Shown here one piece after another: positions 28,678 through 37,834 of a DNA stretch of 64,000 nucleotides; the first letter of the stretch is position 1; each line of letters opens with the position of its first letter. The notes beneath the pieces are model-generated. The model saw only the letters and a program-made list of their open reading frames with translations, did no database searches and was not told where the DNA came from. The DNA lies in the NCBI GenBank assembly GCA_963792855.1, contig CAWBXZ010000009.1:62001-126000 (forward strand), given 5' to 3'. Origin of the DNA: SG8-40 sp963792855 (GTDB lineage: Bacteria; Pseudomonadota; Gammaproteobacteria; Burkholderiales; Eutrophovitaceae). A program made the position numbers and the translations under genes.

Positions 28678-29655
28678 TCATCGAATCACCTCGTCGGCCC
28701 TCAGCAGAATCGACTGCGGGATGGTGATGCCGAGGGCTTTGGCGGCAGTCATGTTAACTGCGAACTTGAGTCTCGAGGCTTGCTCGATCGGCATCTCGGC
28801 TGGATTCGCACCCTTCAACAGACGGTCGATGAAGTACCCTGCGCGCTCCCAGTTGTAGGCGTGATCCGATCCATACGACAACAAGCCGCCAGCCTTCGTG
28901 ATCATGATTTCGTTGGAAATCGTTGGTAGCGCTGCTTCGCGAAACAGCAAAGCGACGTGGTCCCGTTGCATCCAGAACGCTGGAGACCACGTCAACAAGA
29001 CCGCATTTGCATGTTTCTGTTTTATCGTTTCCCGCGCCGCCACCAGTTCTTCCGCTTGCATAACCTGGATCGGAACAATCTCCAGACTCAAAGTCCGGGC
29101 CGCCACTTCGATTTCGGCGAGTTCCTGTCCCCCAAAGGACGGATCCCAAAGGACGGCAACGCGTGAGATCGAGGGCAGGGTTTCTTTCAAAATCTCGAGA
29201 CGCTTGGGACCGAGTGTAAGGTCCACCGAGAACACACCGGTGAGATTCCCACCCGGGCGACGGTAGCTTTCGATCCATCCCGCAGATACTGGTTCGGTGA
29301 TGTAGCCGACCAGGACAATCGGAATAGAGCTCGTTGCCTCAGTCACTGCACGCAAGGCGATTTCATTGACGACCACGATCACGTCAACGGGCAGCAGGAC
29401 TAATTCCTTTGCCAAAGCTGGTACGCGATCGAGTTGACCCAACGCCGTCCGTACCTGCAGCCTCACATTCCTGCCATCCTCGTAGCCGTATTTGCGCAAT
29501 CCATCTCGCATCAAGGTAACAACAAGGCTGTTCACCGGTGGGTGCGTAATCAGCAGGCCGACCACCGGCATACGCCTGGATTGCTGCGCTCCAAGCGGAT
29601 TGGCCAACGCCGTCGAACCCAGTGCCAGTAATCTCAGTGCCATGCGCCGGTTCAC
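28678..29655 (-). CDS. periplasmic substrate-binding protein, PF04392 type, copy 3 (subtype A)
   Basis: The 325-residue product resembles copy 5 along its length: MNRRMALRLLALGSTALANP signal region, VVGLLITHPPVNS, KYGYEDGRNVRLQVRTALGQ, VIVVVNEIALRAVTEATSSI, SYRRPGGNLTGVFSVDLTLG, RLEILKETLPSISRVAVLWD, and terminal LGITIPQSILLRADEVIR. Its ATG overlaps the stop of copy 2 by 4 bases (29652-29655). The ligand pocket is likely to resemble that of copy 5 and differ from that of subtype B. Confidence 0.9.
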   Translation of the reverse strand: MNRRMALRLLALGSTALANPLGAQQSRRMPVVGLLITHPPVNSLVVTLMRDGLRKYGYEDGRNVRLQVRTALGQLDRVPALAKELVLLPVDVIVVVNEIALRAVTEATSSIPIVLVGYITEPVSAGWIESYRRPGGNLTGVFSVDLTLGPKRLEILKETLPSISRVAVLWDPSFGGQELAEIEVAARTLSLEIVPIQVMQAEELVAARETIKQKHANAVLLTWSPAFWMQRDHVALLFREAALPTISNEIMITKAGGLLSYGSDHAYNWERAGYFIDRLLKGANPAEMPIEQASRLKFAVNMTAAKALGITIPQSILLRADEVIR

Positions 29656-30683
29656 CGAATCACCTCGTCGGCCCTCAGCAGAATCGATTGCGGGATGGTG
29701 ATGCCGAGGGCTTTGGCAGTCTTGAGGTTGACTACGAGCTGGAAGGTTGTGGGTCGCTCCACCGGAACATGGGCCGGCTTGCTGCCATTGAGTATCTTGG
29801 CCACCATAATGGCGATACGTACGTCCGCCCGGTCAGAGTCAGGACCGTAGGCGATGATGCCACCTGCACTGGCGAACTCGGGGTTCATCGTTGTCGCAGG
29901 CAGACGGTGCTTCAGTGCCAACCTGGCAAGTCGTGCGATCTGACCGTAGGTCATCGGCGAAGGCAGAATGATGACGGCCTGGGTTCCTTCGCTGATTGCA
30001 GAGAAAGCCGTGTCAATGTCGGCAGGCTTGCGCACCTCCAGAACCTGGAATCTGATATTCAACGACCCGGCGACACTGCGCACTGCCTGTAGATGAGTGG
30101 CGCCAGGGGCGGGATCCCACAGCACCGCAACGCGAGACAGCCCGGGGATCATCGCTTTCAACAGTTCGAACCACTTGCCGGTGAACTCGGGCGCGTCCAG
30201 AAAGACCCCGGTCACATTTCCGCCAGGCCGGCGATAGCTCTGGATATAACCTTCAGCAACCGGGTCAGTCGTGTAGTCGAACGCAACGATCGGGATCGCG
30301 CGCGTGGCCGCGTGGGCGGCGCGAAGCGTCGGCGCACTGTCGGCGACTATGACATCGACCTTGAGTTCAACCATGGCCGCTGCGGCCTCAGAAAGTCTTG
30401 ATGGGTCACTTTGGGCGTTCTGGTATACAAACGATATATTCTTGCCCTCGATCCAACCCTGATCGACAAGATTGTGACGGATATTCTGCTGGGATGAATT
30501 CAAATTCGGGTCATCAGAGACCGCGGAGAACGAGAGAATCCCGACGCGCGCAAGCCTGGTTTGGCCCCATGCCTGTCCATTCCCGCCAACACCGGTCAGC
30601 GAGCCGGCCACAAGCAGCAGCACAGCAGCAACGCGATACTTCAAATCAGGTCGCCTGTACCGATTGAAGTTCGTCGTCATCAT
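29652..30683 (-). CDS. periplasmic substrate-binding protein, PF04392 type, copy 2 (subtype B)
   Basis: This 343-residue protein has a signal peptide around YRVAAVLLLVAGSLTGVGG and ends ALGITIPQSILLRADEVIR. Subtype B markers are VGILSFSAVSDDPN, GWIEGKNISFVYQNAQSDPS, DVIVADSAPTLRAAHAATRA, SYRRPGGNVTGVFLDAPEFT, and RVAVLWDPAPGATHLQAVRS. Its ATG overlaps the stop of copy 1 by 4 bases (30680-30683). The annotated start may be a few codons early; the exact N-terminus is uncertain. Confidence 0.9.
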   Translation of the reverse strand: MMTTNFNRYRRPDLKYRVAAVLLLVAGSLTGVGGNGQAWGQTRLARVGILSFSAVSDDPNLNSSQQNIRHNLVDQGWIEGKNISFVYQNAQSDPSRLSEAAAAMVELKVDVIVADSAPTLRAAHAATRAIPIVAFDYTTDPVAEGYIQSYRRPGGNVTGVFLDAPEFTGKWFELLKAMIPGLSRVAVLWDPAPGATHLQAVRSVAGSLNIRFQVLEVRKPADIDTAFSAISEGTQAVIILPSPMTYGQIARLARLALKHRLPATTMNPEFASAGGIIAYGPDSDRADVRIAIMVAKILNGSKPAHVPVERPTTFQLVVNLKTAKALGITIPQSILLRADEVIR

Positions 30684-31717
30684 CGAATCACCTCATCGGC
30701 CCGAAGCAGAATCGATTGCGGAATGGTTATCCCGAGTGCTCTGGCGGTTTTGAGGTTCACAACGAGCTGGATTTTCGAAGCCCGCTGCACCGCGACGTCC
30801 GCCGGACTGGTGCCGCCAAGAATCCGTGCCACCAAAACTGCGCAACTTTCCCATACCGACGACCGTTCGGGTCCATAAGCGAGCGTACCGCCGCCAATAG
30901 CAAACTCACGGGCCATCGACGTCGCCGGTAACTCGTACTTGCGCGCCAGAGCGGCAAGCCGCGCGCTCTGGCTATACACCATCGGCGACGGCAACAAGAT
31001 GACCGCCTGGGTTCCCGTGTGCAATGTTTTGAACGCCTGGTCCAGATCTTCAGGCTTTCTCACCTCGAGCACCTGGAGCTTTATGTGGAACAGACTGGCG
31101 ACACCGCGGACGGCTTGCAAGTGAACGGTACCCGGTCCCGGATCCCACAACACAGCAACGTGCGACAGGTCCGGAATGATCTCTCGCAGCAACTCAAACC
31201 ATTTGCCGGCAAACTCGGGCGCGTCAAGAAAGACACCAGTAACGTTTCCACCAGGCAAGGCGTAGCCTTGGATATAGCCTTCGGCAACGGGATCACTCGT
31301 AAAATCGCCTCCGACAATCGGGATCGTGCGAGTGGCGGCAAACGCTGCGCGAAGCGCAGGTGCACTTGTGGCGAAAATGACGTCAACACCGAGTCGGGCA
31401 AGCTCTTCGGCCGCTGTGGAAAATCGCGATGGATCGCCGTGCGCGTCCCGATATTCAAAAACCACGTTCTTACCCTCGATCCAGCCGCGGCCGGCGAGTT
31501 CCCGCCGGAACGCTTTGAGCACTGCATCGAACCCGGGGTTTTCGCCGACCGCGAGGAACGAAAGAACTCCGACGCGCCGAACGTCTGTTTGTGCCCGGAC
31601 CTCCCCCGCCCAACTGGCGGCTGCGAACGAGGTCACCGCAAGCAGAAGTAGTGTTGCAAATCGCGTCCGCATATTCCCCCGCGTCATCGTGCTGTAAATC
31701 CGGGCCATCGCAGTCAT
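30680..31717 (-). CDS. periplasmic substrate-binding protein, PF04392 type, copy 1 (subtype B), operon leader
   Basis: This 345-residue frame is the first gene of the operon. The signal peptide starts at MRTRFATLLLLAVTSFAAAS, so translation may begin at the internal ATG 31672, with GGGGGA just upstream, or at 31684, rather than at 31717. The mature part has VGVLSFLAVGENPGF, GWIEGKNVVFEYRDAHGDPS, DVIFATSAPALRAAFAATRT, GYALPGGNVTGVFLDAPEFA and LSHVAVLWDPGPGTVHLQAV, and ends ALGITIPQSILLRADEVIR. It is closest to copies 2 and 4. Confidence 0.9.
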   Translation of the reverse strand: MTAMARIYSTMTRGNMRTRFATLLLLAVTSFAAASWAGEVRAQTDVRRVGVLSFLAVGENPGFDAVLKAFRRELAGRGWIEGKNVVFEYRDAHGDPSRFSTAAEELARLGVDVIFATSAPALRAAFAATRTIPIVGGDFTSDPVAEGYIQGYALPGGNVTGVFLDAPEFAGKWFELLREIIPDLSHVAVLWDPGPGTVHLQAVRGVASLFHIKLQVLEVRKPEDLDQAFKTLHTGTQAVILLPSPMVYSQSARLAALARKYELPATSMAREFAIGGGTLAYGPERSSVWESCAVLVARILGGTSPADVAVQRASKIQLVVNLKTARALGITIPQSILLRADEVIR

Positions 31718-32155
31718 CCCCGTATCGTCTCGCAGCTCTCAGAAAGATAGCGTGCCCGTGGCCGAGTCAGACCGATTCCCAGGTCAACCTGCGTTGCCGC
31801 AGCGGCAACGTGCCGCCGCTTGAACATCGGCCATTCAGATCTCCAGGACAAATGAACAACACCGGGACGGGACAGCCAACATGCTAGCCGGGCCGGACTT
31901 GCATATGACTGACGGATTCGACGGCAAAAGCATAGCCGGTCGAATTGGAGAATGCGGACGTGATCTGCGGACGGGCGAGAATGAGCGGATACCCCGCATC
32001 CCCTGGCAACTTCCAGAAGCCGGATCCCCAGGACGGGACGCTTTTGAGTGCGATGATCCGGATACACAGCGATCACCGGCTGTTTGACATGCCCCTCTGA
32101 CACGACGCCAATACCGTCGAAACGTCTTCAGGGAAGCGCCACCTGCGCCACGAAC
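31718..32155. other. region upstream of the sensory operon
   Basis: About 440 bases separate the first binding-protein gene from the terminator at 32156-32191. It must hold the operon promoter, but I cannot name a clear -35/-10 pair. Short frames on both strands look like shadows. Confidence 0.45.
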
Positions 32156-32191
32156 AAAAAAAAGTAGCGGGGCAAAGCCCCGCTACTTTTT
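32156..32191. terminator. bidirectional Rho-independent terminator
   Basis: A long perfect stem (AGTAGCGGGGC and its complement) with an AAA loop is flanked by A8 on the left and T5 on the right. On the minus strand it follows the molybdenum hydroxylase stop (32221) by 29 bases and ends in a long U run. Confidence 0.88.
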
Positions 32192-32220
32192 CACTACTTA
32201 ACGACTACTTCTGATCCGAT

Positions 32221-34507
32221 TCAGACCTTGTCACCAATCGGCAGCTCGTAAATGCGCTTGCCGGTGGCTTCATAGATCGCGTTGATCAGTGCGGGCGTAT
32301 ACGGCGGCACGCCTGGCTCACCAACACCGCACGGACGCAGGTTCACAAAGTCTTCCACGATATGGACTTTCACATTCAGCGGCGCATTGCTAATGCGCGT
32401 GATCGGATAGTCATGGAAGTTGCTCTGGTCAACCGCGCCACGCGTCGTGGTGATCTTGCCGTAACGCGCGATCGTGTTGCCGTAGATAGCCGCGCCTTCG
32501 ATCTGCTTGCGGATACCTTCGGGGTTCACGTACTGACCGCAATCGATGGCCGTGTCGACTTGCGGGATGGTGAAAGAACCATCCGCATGGACGACCACGT
32601 GCACCGCAGTGGCCACATAACTGTGGAAGCTGCGATGAACGGCCAGACCCAGACCATGCCCCTTCGGCAACTTCTTGCCGTATCCCGCCTTCTGGGCAAC
32701 GACACGCAGCACGTTGGCGAGCCGGTTCGGCATGATCGGCCAATCTTCAACCGAGTCACCGTAGTTCCAGTACTCCTTCACGCCGTCTTTCGCCAGGTCC
32801 ATGTTGTCGGCGTCGCCGATCATCTCGAGCAACATCTCGAGCGGGTCGCGGTTGGCGGCAGCAGCCAGTTCATACGCAAAGCAGTTCTGTGCATACGAGT
32901 GCTGGATGTTGTTCACCGAACGATACCAGCCGACGCGGATGTGAACATCGGCCTCACCGTTTTCGATACGGATGTTCGGCACGTTGTTGTAGCCAACGTC
33001 GACCATGCCGAGGCCGTATTCGATACCGAAGCCGGTCTTCTGCGCCGGGTTCCACAGGCCCAGAATCGACGGCCAGGCACCGGAGTGCTTCCAGGCCACG
33101 ACTTTGCCGTTCTTGTCCAGGCCGGCTTTCATCGTGTGAGCGCTGACGGTGTGGTAGTAGCCGTTCTGGATCTCGTCTTCGCGGGTCCACTGCACCCTGA
33201 CCGGCGATCCGATCATCTTCGACAGAATCGCTGCCTCACATGCGAAGTCGGGCTTGGACTTGCGGCCAAAACCACCGCCGAGCAACGTCGTCCAGCACTC
33301 AACGTCCTTCTTCTCCAGCCCGAGTGCTTCGCCAACGTATTGGCGCGTCTCGTTCGGAGACTGGGTCGATGCCCACACCTTCACCGGACGCACGTTCGCG
33401 TCAACGATTGCCGCCGGCGGTTCCATCGGGGTGTGAATGAAGTACGGGACGAAATAATCCTTCTCGATGACCTTCGATGCGCCTTTGATTGCGCCATCGA
33501 AGTCCCCCCGGTCCCGCACGACAAGGCCGCCTTTCTTGGCCGACTGGCGAATCTTGTCGTCATAGGCCTTGGTGGAGTGAACGCGGTTCGGGCCCAGGTC
33601 CCAGTTGATCTTGAGCTTCTTGCGTCCTTCAAGACACGCCCAGGTGTTGGTCCCGATGACCGCGATACCGCCCAGCGCTCGGAACTCGGGCGCCTTGTCG
33701 TCCGGCAGGGCCGGAATTTCGACTACTTTCTCAACGCCCTGTACCTTCAGCGCTTCGCGGGCATCAAACGACTTGACCTTGCCACGGAACACCGGCGAAC
33801 GGGCAATCACCGCGATTTTCATCCCGGGGATGCTGATGTCGGCACCGTAGTTGGCGCCGCCCGTGCTCATGTCGTAGTTGTCGTATACCGGCATATCCTT
33901 GCCGATGTAACGCCATTGCGACTTGTCCTTGAAAGCAACCGTTGGTGCCGCTTCGCCGGCCGGAAGGTTGATCTTGGATGCTTCTTCCACCAGTTCGCCG
34001 TAGTCGACGGACTTACCCGAGCCGCTGTGATAGATGCGGTGGTTCTTGGCGTAGACTTCCTGGATCGAGACGCCCCACTTCTTGGCGGCCGCCAGCTCGA
34101 GCGTGTATCTGTGCCTGAGCACCCAGTTGGCGCATCACATCCAGATGGTGGCGCGTGCTGCGCGAGCCATCGGTGTTCTGCCCGTCCTTGCCTGCCGGGT
34201 CGTACTTGGTTTCATCGCCCGGCGCCTGCCAGATCGAGACGCGATCCCAGTCGGCTTCCAGTTCATCGGCGAGAATCATCGGAATGCCGGTGCGAACGCC
34301 CTGACCCATTTCGATACGGCTGCAGGTGATGGTCACATGGCCGTCGGAAGCGATCTTGACGAAGAGGTTGGGTTCCGCCACCGCGCCCTGCGCGTGGGCT
34401 TCGGTTACAAAACCACGGGGAACCAGATGCGCACCGAGAACGAATGCCGTTGCTGCACCGGTGCCCTTGAGAAAACCACGCCTGCTTACATTGACGATAT
34501 CAGCCAT
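32221..34507 (-). pseudogene. molybdenum hydroxylase large subunit (isoquinoline 1-oxidoreductase/aldehyde dehydrogenase type), one frameshift
   Basis: ATG 34507 starts MADIVNVSRRGFLKGTGAAT, a twin-arginine (Tat) signal, so the enzyme is exported folded. The first frame runs to about 34115 (TRHHLDVMRQLGA). The second frame continues MLRHRYTLELAAAKKWGVS to 32221. Together they give about 760 residues, the family norm. Molybdopterin-binding motifs are visible: LLGGGFGRKSKPDFACEA, RVGWYRSVNNIQHSYAQN, and the C-terminal CGVGEPGVPPYTPALINAIY with the catalytic Glu in GVGEPG. It pairs with the 2Fe-2S subunit encoded 1 base upstream. The substrate (an N-heterocycle or an aldehyde) is not determinable. 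Confidence 0.85.
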
Positions 34508-34508
34508 C

Positions 34509-34961
34509 TCAAACCTCCTTCGCGGCTGTGCGAACCGCCGCAAAAATGCGCTGATAGGTCCCGCAACGGCAGATGTTGCCAGACATGCCATCAATGATCT
34601 GCTGGTCTGACGGATCGGGATTCTGGTTCAGCAGTGACGCCGCCGACATGATTTGGCCTGATTGGCAATAGCCACACTGCGGCACGTTGTTGGCGCGCCA
34701 GGCGCGCTGTACCGGGTGGTTGCCGTTCGGATCGAGACCTTCGATCGTCGTGACTTCCTTGCCGGACGCCATCTCAACCGATGTAATGCAGCCACGGACC
34801 GCTCCGCCGTCAACGTGAACCGTACACGCGCCGCACAGCCCCGAGCCACAGCCATATTTGCTGCCGGTCAATCCCAGCTCGTCCCGCAGATACCACAAAA
34901 GCGGCATCTTCGGGTCGCCATTGAACTGCCGGCTAACGCCGTTAACTTTCAATGAAATCAT
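34509..34961 (-). CDS. 2Fe-2S subunit of molybdenum hydroxylase (IorA type)
   Basis: This 150-residue protein has a plant-type ferredoxin domain with Cys38, Cys43, Cys46 and Cys58 (GCGSGLCGACTVHVDG), then a four-helix domain with CGYC (96-99) and CRCGTYQR (131-133) for the second 2Fe-2S cluster. It passes electrons from the molybdenum centre. No FAD subunit is adjacent, so an external acceptor such as a cytochrome is likely, as in isoquinoline 1-oxidoreductase and periplasmic aldehyde oxidoreductases. It has no Tat signal and probably exports bound to the large subunit. Confidence 0.93.
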   Translation of the reverse strand: MISLKVNGVSRQFNGDPKMPLLWYLRDELGLTGSKYGCGSGLCGACTVHVDGGAVRGCITSVEMASGKEVTTIEGLDPNGNHPVQRAWRANNVPQCGYCQSGQIMSAASLLNQNPDPSDQQIIDGMSGNICRCGTYQRIFAAVRTAAKEV

Positions 34962-35297
34962 ATTCCTACCCCCGTTAGTATTCCGGTTATTCTTGATTTA
35001 TCAAACGGCGCACCGACAAGAAGCGGAACGCCACGAGAAAAAGGTCCCGTTACTTTTCCCACCTTTTCGAGGCGTTAGCATAGCCCCTAATCCGTCTGAT
35101 CACAATGCACGCAATTTGAATGAAAAAAACTTTCATATTGCGGCAGCTCGCAATGAACGCGTCATTGCGCAACCGGTCGTACGAACAGCGCCCGCCTCAT
35201 GCAAGCGCCACGCGATTGGTGGTAACATCAACGATCCAGAAATCGATTACAACTCATTGAAAACACAAACTCTTTGAAAACCAACAGGAGAAACTGA
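34962..35297. other. divergent promoter region
   Basis: These 336 bases lie between the leftward hydroxylase genes and the rightward cupin gene. AGGAG at 35286-35290 is the cupin ribosome binding site. ATTGCG at 35137-35142 and CGCAAT at 35149-35154 form a small inverted repeat that could be an operator. Confidence 0.4.
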
Positions 35298-35801
35298 ATG
35301 GGACTGACGCTCAAGCTACCGGCGCTGGCGTTCGGGGCGATGCTCGGCATGGCTGCCCTACCGACTGCTTACAGCGATATGGACAGCGGAATGAAGGTGC
35401 TGATGCGAAGCGCTTATGCCATCGAAGACAAGGAAGGCCTGAAATGGGAACGGAACATGGCAACCCCGTGGGGAATGCGCACGGTGATGCTCTACGGAGA
35501 TCCCACCAAGCCCGGCCCTTACGTGTTCAGGGCAAAGATGCCGTCCGGCTACAAACTGCCGCCGCATCGCCACGCGGACGCCAGAACCGTGACCGTGCTC
35601 AAAGGCGTCTACTGGTCGGGTGTTGGCGAACAGTACGATGCCATGAAAATGCATGAATTCGAGCCAGGGGCGTATTACATTACGGAAGCCGAAGTGCCTC
35701 ACTATGCCTGGGCGCGCCAGGAAGTGATCATTCAGGAAATGGGCATGGGTCCGAATTCGGACATCCGCTTTGTCAATCCCGAGGACGACCCGCGTAACTA
35801 G
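35298..35801 (+). CDS. exported cupin-domain protein
   Basis: This 167-residue protein has a signal peptide (MGLTLKLPALAFGAMLGMAA, cut after about residue 25) and a single cupin barrel. Metal-ligand motif 1 is in PPHRHADARTVTVLKGVYWS (His-x-His) and motif 2 in FEPGAYYITEAEVPHYAWAR. That pattern matches ChrR-like or DUF4437-like exported cupins. Its role is unknown. It is monocistronic and ends 23 bases before a strong terminator. Confidence 0.82.
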   Translation: MGLTLKLPALAFGAMLGMAALPTAYSDMDSGMKVLMRSAYAIEDKEGLKWERNMATPWGMRTVMLYGDPTKPGPYVFRAKMPSGYKLPPHRHADARTVTVLKGVYWSGVGEQYDAMKMHEFEPGAYYITEAEVPHYAWARQEVIIQEMGMGPNSDIRFVNPEDDPRN

Positions 35802-35824
35802 ACGGCCACCGAACCGGCGCAACG

Positions 35825-35852
35825 AAAAGGGCAGCATGGCTGCCCTTTTTTT
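35825..35852. terminator. Rho-independent terminator
   Basis: AAAAGGGCAGC-ATG-GCTGCCCTTTT is followed by further T residues on the + strand. It serves the cupin gene and, since the arms carry A and T runs at both ends, probably also the leftward prepilin-like gene ending at 35877. Confidence 0.85.
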
Positions 35853-35876
35853 GTGGATTTCCGCCCTCGAACCCTC

Positions 35877-36629
35877 TCAGAACAGACTGGCCGCACCGCA
35901 GTTCGCCGACCCGTTGGTCGCATTCCACACAGCGTTTTGTCCGCCTCCATTGGTACAGTTCGGTGCAGCGGCTGCCCCGGCGACTGGTGCAGCATCCCCG
36001 GCTGCGAATGCCGAAAAGCGGAAAAAGCCGGCGTTGGGCATGCCATCGTCGATTTTCGTGTCGATTTCCTGAAGAAACGAGACAGGCAACTGGTTGCCCG
36101 TTTTCAGGTTGTGCCGTGGCGGCGTACCGGGAACCGACCCGAAAACCGCGTCGAATATGAATTGCCAGTAGCGTTGGGAGATATTCACCGGAGAGTTGTT
36201 CAGGGTGGGAATGGTGCCGCCCGCAGCCGGGGTGTACTGCCCGCTGATGAATCCGGCGCCGGACAGATGGCTCCAGACCAGCAACTCCTCATGAACCTGA
36301 CTGCCGCCGACGGGGGTTGCATTCCTCTCGACCCGCTTGTTGCCGTTGCCGTTGAGGCAGGCAGGCGAGCAGTTGATGTGAAGCGATGCTGCTTCGTAGT
36401 CACCCGGGTATGTCTGATAACGTTCGGTGAAACTGTGAATCGCCGCGCGGTACGCGCTCACGTCGGCCATCAGCTTGTGCACCCGGGCGCTGCGTATCAA
36501 CTGCTGTCCCGTCAACACGCCGCCAACCAGCAGGCCGATCACGACCACCACGATCGCAATTTCAACGAGCGTGAACCCTCTCTGGCGGTGCCGCGCCGGC
36601 AACGCGATACAGGCAAGCGAAGCTTTCAT
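35877..36629 (-). CDS. type IV prepilin-like protein
   Basis: ATG 36629 gives an 18-residue basic leader (MKASLACIALPARHRQRG) and then the class III N-terminus FTLVEIAIVVVVIGLLVGGV, with Glu at +5, cut and methylated by PilD-type peptidase. The 230-residue globular part has four Cys, in CSPACLNG, APNCTNGG and NCGAAS. This could be a minor pilin or a type II secretion pseudopilin. No pil or gsp genes are nearby, so the machinery it joins is unknown. Confidence 0.85.
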   Translation of the reverse strand: MKASLACIALPARHRQRGFTLVEIAIVVVVIGLLVGGVLTGQQLIRSARVHKLMADVSAYRAAIHSFTERYQTYPGDYEAASLHINCSPACLNGNGNKRVERNATPVGGSQVHEELLVWSHLSGAGFISGQYTPAAGGTIPTLNNSPVNISQRYWQFIFDAVFGSVPGTPPRHNLKTGNQLPVSFLQEIDTKIDDGMPNAGFFRFSAFAAGDAAPVAGAAAAPNCTNGGGQNAVWNATNGSANCGAASLF

Positions 36630-36716
36630 GGCGTCAACAACATCATCTTCTTGCTCGTGGCCGATTCGCAACGGCTGCCGGCTCCGGCGCACGCGTTGCG
36701 GAGTTGGTGACCGGAA

Positions 36717-37127
36717 TCAGATGCGATCGTGATAAGCGCATGCAACGTCAAGCGTGGACTCGGCGTGCGAATTGGGTTTCACCGAGAGCCACAACTGCCG
36801 CGGCATGTCCCCGGAGGACCATACCACCGCGCCTTGTTCATCAAGCATGTCAATGCGGCGGATCCGGTTAACCCTCAGCGCGCAATCGATTTCCACGGTT
36901 CCTCTGGTTTCCTTGAAAACGATCAGTTCACCGTCGAAATTTTCCGTCAACTGGCGTGTGTAGACACCTCGCTTGATGACCTGCAGGCTGCCATCGACCA
37001 TTGTGATCGAGTCGACATCGATGTAGAACTTTGCTTGCGGGTCGGCTCCGACTTCGACCCAGGTCTCGGCTCGCGCGTCCGGCACCGCTGCCGACAGCAA
37101 AAATATGCTCAAAGCCAATACGCGCAT
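36717..37127 (-). CDS. surface-adhesin E-like exported protein
   Basis: The 136-residue product starts at ATG 37127, with GGAG 6 bases upstream, and has a signal peptide MRVLALSIFLLSAAVPDARA. The mature part (WVEVGADPQAKFYIDVDSIT, then a pair of Cys near the middle and end) follows the small Adhesin_E/CNP1-like beta fold, whose members are often annotated surface-adhesin protein E on weak grounds. The true function is unknown. Confidence 0.7.
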   Translation of the reverse strand: MRVLALSIFLLSAAVPDARAETWVEVGADPQAKFYIDVDSITMVDGSLQVIKRGVYTRQLTENFDGELIVFKETRGTVEIDCALRVNRIRRIDMLDEQGAVVWSSGDMPRQLWLSVKPNSHAESTLDVACAYHDRI

Positions 37128-37208
37128 TGTTTCTCCGGCTTGTGAGAGAAAGTCAGACAATACCCGCTTTCAGGCAGGCTGGCATGCCCGAAACGTGCCT
37201 GACGATTG

Positions 37209-37787
37209 TTACAGGAGCAGCCGCTGCGCAAACCGTACCGTCTGCGCGCCCAAGTGCTCGAGCAAGTGCTGCTGGCCAGGATCTTTCAATCTGCCTTCAC
37301 CGTCGAACGCGTCACGCGCGGAACCGATACCGACCCGGTCCGGCACCACAACCATTCCGAGATACGCCAGCTGCGCGCGCAACAACAATTGCCCTCGCAG
37401 CCCGGCCTGCGCACCGGGCGAGGCCGACATCACTCCGGCAACCTTGCCTGAAAACGCCACCAGCGGTGCTTCGTCACCTTCCCGGCGCGACGCCCAATCG
37501 AGGGCATTCTTGAGCAAGGCGGGAAACTGGCTGTTGTACTCCGGGGTTGCGATGAGCACGCCATGATGTTCTTTCAGCAGGCGCTTGAAGGTCCTCGCCC
37601 CCTCCGGCAAACCGTGCTCTGCTTCGAAATCACCGTCGTATATCGGCATGGACACATCGCGCATATCGATAACGGTCACCTCCGCACCGGCTTTGCGCGC
37701 ACCTTCGGCAGCAACGGCAACGACTTTCCTGTTGAATGAATCCTTACGCAGGCTGCCCGCAAATGCCAATACCTTCGGCACTACCAT
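37209..37787 (-). CDS. NAD(P)H-dependent FMN reductase
   Basis: This 192-residue flavodoxin-fold reductase has the FMN phosphate loop AGSLRKDSFNR near the N-terminus, PEYNSQFPALLKNALDW (the PEYN motif of ArsH/YieF/SsuE-like reductases) and SASPGAQAGLRGQ. It would reduce quinones, chromate or FMN in the cytosol. ATG 37787 with AGGAAA upstream is preferred to the GTG two codons earlier. It lies 42 bases from the 5' end of the small exported gene's neighbourhood with no clear operon partner. Confidence 0.9.
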   Translation of the reverse strand: MVVPKVLAFAGSLRKDSFNRKVVAVAAEGARKAGAEVTVIDMRDVSMPIYDGDFEAEHGLPEGARTFKRLLKEHHGVLIATPEYNSQFPALLKNALDWASRREGDEAPLVAFSGKVAGVMSASPGAQAGLRGQLLLRAQLAYLGMVVVPDRVGIGSARDAFDGEGRLKDPGQQHLLEHLGAQTVRFAQRLLL

Positions 37788-37834
37788 TTCCACTTTCCTT
37801 TCATCCGTTTCAGCGGATGCGCGTTCGTGCGCTT

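Noticed and set aside
32362..34329. 655-codon open frame on the + strand
   Set aside because: It lies wholly opposite the molybdenum hydroxylase gene, is His/Asp/Val-rich with no domain, and follows the mirrored codon pattern of a GC-rich gene.
35137..35154. Inverted repeat ATTGCG/CGCAAT as a firm operator
   Set aside because: Six-base arms are short and could be chance; it is mentioned only as a possibility within the intergenic entry.
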